Shown here: piece after piece, positions 6,840 to 11,117 of the stretch | Numbering within the stretch: the stretch's first letter is position 1 | How the letters are laid out: each line of letters opens with the position of its first letter | DNA from: JAUZPB01 sp037140715 | Lineage (GTDB): Bacteria; Bacteroidota; Ignavibacteria; Ignavibacteriales; SURF-24 | Length of the DNA stretch: 11,117 nt | Assembly (NCBI GenBank): GCA_037140715.1 | Contig: JBAXDX010000094.1 | Location: forward strand, 1-11,117 | Reading direction: 5' to 3' | The notes under the pieces: generated by a model | Databases searched by the model: none | Told to the model about the DNA's origin: nothing | Seen by the model: only the letters and a program-made list of their open reading frames with translations | Program-made: the position numbers and the translations under genes

Positions 6840-8071
6840 TGAAAACATCGGAGGTTATTAAAATATCATTAAGCTCATTGCGCTCAAATAAATTGAGATC
6901 ATCGCTGACAATACTCGGTATAGTTGCAGGTATATTCTCAATTATTTCGATAAGTACGATATTAACAATGCTTCAGAAGAGCATTGATGAAGGAACTTCC
7001 CAGCTTGGACAAAATACTTTCCAGATTCAAAAGTTCCCCGCGATGCAGGAAGGCGGACCTGGCGCAAGGGATAAATACCGGAACAGAAAAGATATTACTC
7101 TTGACGATTATTACAGACTAAAAGAGCGCTTGACGATTGCTCAATACGTAGGTGCCGAACAATGGAGCTTTGGGAAAGTAATTAAATACCTAAATGTCGA
7201 AACTAACCCCGATGTTCAAATATGCGGTATCACTCCTGATGCACAACCTAACAATAAGTGGTTTGTCGATAACGGCCGCGCTGTTAATAATGGCGATGTT
7301 GAGCATTACAGCCGGGTTTGTGTGCTTGGTGCTGACGTGGCGAAAAAGATTTTTAAGTTTATTAATCCCGTTGGACAGAGGGTGAAGGTTGATGGTAGCC
7401 TGCTTGAAGTTATCGGTGTCTATGAATCACAGGGCGAACTGTTCGGAGAAAGCCGCGATAACTTCGTTATTATGCCCGTTACGACATATCAAAATTTTTA
7501 TGGCAGGACGAATAACAGCATTAACATAACTGTAATGGCACGCGGCAAGTCTGATTATGATGCAACGATTGAATCTGCCATTGGTTACTTTAGAACAATC
7601 AGGAAAGTGCCCGCGGGTCAGGACAGTGACTTTGAAATTTTTTCAAATGAAACAGTTCTCCAGACAATTAACGGTATAAAACAGGGCGCAGAGACTGGGG
7701 CAATGGTTATCGCCGCCGTTGCTCTGCTTGCCGCCGGAATTGGCATTATGAATATCATGCTGGTTTCCGTAACTGAGAGAACACGCGAAATTGGTGTGCG
7801 TAAAGCTGTCGGGGCACAGAAGAAAAATATTCTCGCTCAGTTCCTTTTTGAATCAGTTGCACTTTGTCTTATTGGCGGAATAACAGGGATACTGCTTGGA
7901 GTGGGTGTTGGTAATCTGGCAGGAAGCTTTCTAAATGCAGATGCGATATTTCCGTTTAAATCTGCGCTTATCGGCGTGGCTGTCTGTGTGGCTGTCGGAG
8001 TTACTTTCGGCACTTATCCGGCATACAAAGCCGCGAATCTTGACCCTGTGGAATCTCTCAGATATGAATAG
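6839..8071 (+). CDS. MacB-type ABC permease, type B, copy 1
   Basis: Second MacB/FtsX-family permease, 410 aa, with the usual topology: TM1 at about 22-44, periplasmic core about 46-282, TM2 about 283-310, TM3 about 331-362, TM4 about 375-397. The coupling loop is SVTERTREIGVRKAVGAQK (310-328) and the end is DPVESLRYE. It matches the gene at 9593 better than its immediate neighbour. Shared type B features are a FP/YPA stretch after the first strand, TNPxV, NPVGQ, FGxSxDNFVI and VTERTREIG. RNRKDIT at 81-87 is the core motif seen in all four permeases. The ATG overlaps the stop of the type A gene by one base, and GAGG at about 6826-6829 may serve as ribosome binding site. This coupling suggests an A/B heterodimer made in equal amounts. 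No ATPase domain is present. Confidence 0.93.
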   Translation: MKTSEVIKISLSSLRSNKLRSSLTILGIVAGIFSIISISTILTMLQKSIDEGTSQLGQNTFQIQKFPAMQEGGPGARDKYRNRKDITLDDYYRLKERLTIAQYVGAEQWSFGKVIKYLNVETNPDVQICGITPDAQPNNKWFVDNGRAVNNGDVEHYSRVCVLGADVAKKIFKFINPVGQRVKVDGSLLEVIGVYESQGELFGESRDNFVIMPVTTYQNFYGRTNNSINITVMARGKSDYDATIESAIGYFRTIRKVPAGQDSDFEIFSNETVLQTINGIKQGAETGAMVIAAVALLAAGIGIMNIMLVSVTERTREIGVRKAVGAQKKNILAQFLFESVALCLIGGITGILLGVGVGNLAGSFLNADAIFPFKSALIGVAVCVAVGVTFGTYPAYKAANLDPVESLRYE

Positions 8072-8311
8072 CTTTTTATGACTCCCGGTTCCGTAATATT
8101 CCTGCCACACAAATGTATCCGTGGCAATTATCTTACTAAGTCAGAAGTTATTTCCCTTTTATTTCATTTCTTCTGAATTATTAAAATATTCTAATATTAT
8201 GCTTATAAATCTTAAATCATTCTTTCTTAGTCCGGGAAACTTCTTATTTTTACCTGCCTTATTTCTGATTAAAACAAACCGTCCAAAGCATTTAATAAAC
8301 GCAATACTTAT
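8072..8311. other. 240-bp low-G gap between the two permease pairs
   Basis: This gap breaks an otherwise tightly packed gene run. The + strand is rich in T and C and poor in G. Two inverted repeats are visible: TGCCAC at 8103-8108 with GTGGCA at 8121-8126 (12-nt loop), and TCAGAAG at 8141-8147 with CTTCTGA at 8170-8176 (22-nt loop). Neither is followed by a clear T-run. A frame open from GTG 8121 to 8315 encodes a Leu/Phe/Ile-rich 64-residue product with no recognisable family and no ribosome binding site; I consider it non-coding. The gap could hold an internal promoter or a weak attenuator before the second permease pair, but no consensus promoter was found. Confidence 0.4.
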
Positions 8312-9550
8312 ATGATAAACACCTTTGTACTGGATATTAAAGAGGGAATATTTATTTCCCTGAGGGCAATCCGTGCCAATAAGATGCGCTCTATTCTTAC
8401 TACTCTCGGTATTGTTATCGGCATCTTCGCTGTAACTACAATGTCAACGGCAATTACGGGACTTCGTAACGCATTTATAAAGTCAATAGCCTCTATTGGT
8501 TCTGATGTTTTGTATGTGGATAAATATGCCTGGTTTAGTGGCGAAGACTGGCACGAACAGCGCAACAGGAAATACATTACTATGGAACAGTACGAGAAAC
8601 TGAAAGCTGCACTTAGGAATGTCGATGCTGTTGTTCCGAACCTTCGCACTTTCGGTTCCCTTGTTAAAAGAAAAGAGAAGACTGCTACAACTTCTATTAT
8701 CACCGGAACTACTGCTGATTATATTAAGACAACAGGTGTTTTCCCCGTTGCGGGCAGGTTCATGACTGAATTTGAAGTAAATTCCGGTCATTCAGTTTGT
8801 GTTGTCGGGCAGGATATTGTCGATAACCTTTTTCCGAATGAAGACCCGATAAATAAAACAATTAAGCTTGAAGGCGAGACTCTCAGGATAATCGGTGTGC
8901 TTGAAAAACAGGGCAGCGGCTTTATGGGCGGGTTTAGTCTTGATGGACAGGTCATTATGCCAATCGAAGTATTCAAAAAAACTTTTGGACCTAAGCGTGA
9001 TTCTTTTAGAATTAATATTAAGGTTAAGGATGTTCAGGAAATGCCAGATGTCAAAGAGGAAATCCGCGATATTATGCGCGCTGTCAGGAAAGTCCCTTTT
9101 GGCAGTACCGATGACTTTGCGATTAATCAACAGGAAGCTCTGACCAAAATGTATGACAGTATCATCGGTGTCGTTGCTGTTGCCGGGCTTGTTATTACGG
9201 CTTTGTCTCTTTTTGTCGGCGCTATCGGAATTATGAATATCATGTTCGTGTCGGTAAAAGAAAGAACAAAAGAAATTGGAATACGCAAGGCAATTGGAGC
9301 AAAGACTTCCTCAATTTTATTCCAGTTCCTCGCTGAGTCGGCTATTATCTGCATAATGGGGGGAGCTGTCGGCGTATTGTTCTCATTCCCTGCCAGTCTG
9401 ATTATTAACCGGTTCATGCCGACTTCAATGCCTGTCGAAATTGTTATCGGGTCTTTCTTTATTTCCGCAATGGTCGGGGTTATTTCAGGATTCCTGCCGG
9501 CTTATAAAGCTTCTAAGATGAATCCTGTCGAAGCACTAAGGTATGAATAG
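8312..9550 (+). CDS. MacB-type ABC permease, type A, copy 2
   Basis: Third MacB/FtsX-family permease, 412 aa. TM1 lies at about 28-49, the periplasmic core at about 51-284, TM2 at about 285-312, TM3 at about 334-365 and TM4 at about 376-398. The loop SVKERTKEIGIRKAIGA (314-330) is identical to that of the gene at 5604, and the two align almost without gaps from the N-terminus (KEGIFISLRAIRANK versus REGLAISFRAIKSNK), which also supports this start. RNRKYIT lies at 84-90 and the C-terminus is NPVEALRYE. The periplasmic cores have diverged much more than the membrane and loop regions. No Shine-Dalgarno is visible before ATG 8312, unlike the genes at 2172 and 3548. It follows the 240-bp gap and precedes its type B partner by 42 nt. 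Confidence 0.93.
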   Translation: MINTFVLDIKEGIFISLRAIRANKMRSILTTLGIVIGIFAVTTMSTAITGLRNAFIKSIASIGSDVLYVDKYAWFSGEDWHEQRNRKYITMEQYEKLKAALRNVDAVVPNLRTFGSLVKRKEKTATTSIITGTTADYIKTTGVFPVAGRFMTEFEVNSGHSVCVVGQDIVDNLFPNEDPINKTIKLEGETLRIIGVLEKQGSGFMGGFSLDGQVIMPIEVFKKTFGPKRDSFRINIKVKDVQEMPDVKEEIRDIMRAVRKVPFGSTDDFAINQQEALTKMYDSIIGVVAVAGLVITALSLFVGAIGIMNIMFVSVKERTKEIGIRKAIGAKTSSILFQFLAESAIICIMGGAVGVLFSFPASLIINRFMPTSMPVEIVIGSFFISAMVGVISGFLPAYKASKMNPVEALRYE

Positions 9551-9592
9551 GTAAGTGCGAAGGGAAAAATAAATAATATTAACGGGTTTGAC

Positions 9593-10852
9593 ATGAGTTT
9601 CAAAGAAAAGTATCAGATAGTTCAGATTTATGAAAGTTTTATGATGGCTATGAATTCGCTAAGGACGAACAAAACCAGAAGTATCCTTACCTTGCTCGGT
9701 ATCGCCATAGGACTTTTTTCAATTATTATCGTTATGACTTCCATTGCTGCCATACAGGGAACCATCGAAGGGGCTTTTGGCGAAATCGGTACGAATAATA
9801 TTATTATTCAGAAATATCCGGCAATTATGACCGGCGGACATGAAGCCCACAGGAAATATCATAACAGAAAGGACCTGACCGTTGCACAGGGAGAACGATT
9901 AAAAGCGATGACTACCCTGCCTGTTTCCGTTGGCATTTCGCTCGGACATGGCAGTAGAACCGTTAAGTTCCAAAACGAAGCCACTAATCCAAATGTTCAT
10001 GTAACCGGAGTTAATCTGGATGAGTTTATTTCTTCTACTTATATAATCGATGACGGACGCGGTTTTTCCAGACAGGATATTGAATATGCCAGGAACGTCT
10101 GTATCCTTGGCATGGATATTATCAAGAAACTCTTTAAATATGTCAATCCTGTCGGGCAGAAGATAACTGTTGATAATATTCAGCTTCAGGTAATTGGTAG
10201 TTTTAAGGAGAAGGGAGCGGTTTTTGGGCAGAGCCAGGATAATTTTGTTATCATACCAATTTCAGTTTATCAGAAATATTTTGGAAATGGTCATCAGTCT
10301 GCGAAACTTAATATTCAGGCAAAAAATAAAAATTTATATGAAGCTACGCAGGATCAGGTCATCGGGGCATTAAGAACCATCCGCAAAATTGCTCCGGGTA
10401 AGGTAAATGATTTTGAAATTGTCTCAAATGATCAGCTTATCTCGCAGTTTAATAATATTACCAGGTACTTTAAACTCGGAGCTTTCGTTATTGCAGTCAT
10501 ATCCCTCATTGCGGCGGGTATAGGTATCATGAATATTATGCTGGTGTCCGTAACTGAAAGAACAAGGGAGATTGGTATAAGAAAAGCTGTAGGAGCGCAA
10601 AAAACAACTATCAGGCTACAATTTCTTGTTGAGGCAATAGTTTTAAGTCTTGTCGGCGGTCTGGCTGGTATTATCGCCGGGGTAATTGGCGGTAATATAG
10701 TTGCGCTTTTGCTAAAGGCATCGGTTATTGTTCCCGTCTTCTGGGTTATTACAGGTCTGCTTGTAACAACAGCGGTCGGGCTGATTTTTGGAGTATATCC
10801 GGCAGTGAAAGCTTCTGGTCTTGACCCGATAGAAGCACTCAGATATGAGTAA
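9593..10852 (+). CDS. MacB-type ABC permease, type B, copy 2
   Basis: Fourth MacB/FtsX-family permease, 419 aa. It is slightly longer than its paralogue at 6839 because of a longer N-terminal cytoplasmic stretch (MSFKEKYQIVQIYESF). TM1 is at about 31-52, the periplasmic core at about 54-292, TM2 at about 293-320, TM3 at about 341-374 and TM4 at about 381-404. The coupling loop SVTERTREIGIRKAVGAQK (319-337) differs from the paralogue's by one residue. HNRKDLT at 90-96 is the variant form of the core motif shared by all four permeases. Type B features are TNPNV, NPVGQ, FGQSQDNFVI and the DPIEALRYE end. Only a weak CGGG lies before the ATG. Internal Met17, Met18 or Met20 are alternative starts, but the N-terminal helix looks genuine. 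It is the last gene of the run. Confidence 0.93.
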   Translation: MSFKEKYQIVQIYESFMMAMNSLRTNKTRSILTLLGIAIGLFSIIIVMTSIAAIQGTIEGAFGEIGTNNIIIQKYPAIMTGGHEAHRKYHNRKDLTVAQGERLKAMTTLPVSVGISLGHGSRTVKFQNEATNPNVHVTGVNLDEFISSTYIIDDGRGFSRQDIEYARNVCILGMDIIKKLFKYVNPVGQKITVDNIQLQVIGSFKEKGAVFGQSQDNFVIIPISVYQKYFGNGHQSAKLNIQAKNKNLYEATQDQVIGALRTIRKIAPGKVNDFEIVSNDQLISQFNNITRYFKLGAFVIAVISLIAAGIGIMNIMLVSVTERTREIGIRKAVGAQKTTIRLQFLVEAIVLSLVGGLAGIIAGVIGGNIVALLLKASVIVPVFWVITGLLVTTAVGLIFGVYPAVKASGLDPIEALRYE

Positions 10853-11062
10853 ATTCTGTTAGTCCATTCGAAAATATATAAATCCCTTCTTCTTTGAACT
10901 TAATCTTATTTGTAATTATAATTATAGCCTGATTATGATTCATAAGACCTGTTTGTTAAACGGAAATTTTGTGCGGTTACTCCATAATCACATTTGACCG
11001 GCATAAATAGCATCTTTTTAATTATAAAACAGCTTTTGTAGAAAGAGCATGAGGCATTACAG
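10853..11062. other. AT-rich region downstream of the export locus
   Basis: No gene or convincing terminator is visible. Minor structures are a 12-bp A/T palindrome (TAATTATAATTA, near 10912-10925) and a small hairpin TTATG-ATT-CATAA at 10933-10945. TTGACC at 10994-10999 and TTTAAT at 11017-11022, 17 nt apart, resemble a sigma70-type promoter pointing toward the repeat array, but one such match in AT-rich DNA is weak evidence. Confidence 0.35.
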
Positions 11063-11117
11063 GTTTTACACTCGGCGTTATGGGTTTTGCACAAGCCTCT
11101 GTGTGTTTTACACTCGG
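11042..11117. repeat. Tandem repeat with 21-bp period, running off the right edge
   Basis: GTTTTACACTCGG occurs at 11063-11075 and again, identical over 13 bases, at 11105-11117. Midway, at 11084-11092, lies the related GTTTTGCAC. The spacing is exactly 21 bp twice. The first two full units match at 13 of 21 positions, so the true unit may be 42 bp made of two diverged 21-mers. The segment 11042-11062 shares only 9 of 21 positions with the first full unit, chiefly in its second half, and may be a degenerate edge copy. Because 21 is a multiple of 3, several frames stay open as heptapeptide repeats. One is on the minus strand and would end at a TAA at 11022-11024 (reading SVKHTEA, CAKPITP, SVKPVMP); others run on the + strand (VLHSALW, VLHKPLC). 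It could be the tail of a repeat protein or a non-coding minisatellite. The window ends before this can be decided. Confidence 0.65.

Noticed and set aside
8103..8126. Inverted repeat TGCCAC/GTGGCA as an intrinsic terminator after the second permease
   Set aside because: The stem is only 6 bp with a 12-nt loop, and the following ATTATCTTAC is not a proper T-run, so it is noted only as a possible structure.
8121..8315. 64-codon frame from a GTG in the gap between permease pairs
   Set aside because: No ribosome binding site, a low-complexity Leu/Phe/Ile composition expected from T-rich DNA, and overlap with the start of the next permease.
11063..11117. CRISPR array
   Set aside because: The repeat spacing of 21 bp leaves no room for typical 28-37 bp repeats plus spacers, and the intermediate unit is itself a diverged copy rather than a unique spacer.

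Overview
The window most likely comes from a Gram-negative bacterium of the Bacteroidota/Chlorobiota/Ignavibacteriota group. This is an inference from three things: the form of the HD-domain tRNA nucleotidyltransferase, a split MacB-type exporter (separate ATPase and FtsX-type permeases) of a kind common in that group, and a possible TAnnTTTG-type promoter box. All confidently called genes lie on the + strand.

Layout. Positions 1-560 are AT-rich and hold at most one small doubtful minus-strand ORF. Positions 561-1964 encode a tRNA nucleotidyltransferase (CCA-adding/poly(A) polymerase family) with an HD domain; its catalytic D-x-D reads E-A-D. A gap of about 200 bp carries a possible promoter and a GC-rich inverted repeat. 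The rest, to 10852, is a tripartite export locus: a TolC-type outer membrane protein (2172-3521), a MacA/HlyD-type periplasmic adaptor (3548-4846), one LolD/MacB-type ATPase (4867-5592), and four MacB/FtsX-type permeases (5604-6839, 6839-8071, 8312-9550, 9593-10852).

The permeases fall into two alternating types, A-B-A-B. The first and third resemble each other, as do the second and fourth, so an ancestral A-B pair was probably duplicated in tandem. Only one ATPase is present and no permease carries a nucleotide-binding domain. The simplest reading is two alternative A/B heterodimers sharing one ATPase, one adaptor and one outer membrane channel. The substrate cannot be read from the sequence. 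A 240-bp low-G gap separates the two pairs, so the second pair could have its own expression control.

The right edge (from about 11063, possibly 11042) enters a tandem repeat with a 21-bp period, apparently with a 42-bp higher-order unit, that runs out of the window. No rRNA, tRNA, CRISPR array or insertion sequence was recognised.
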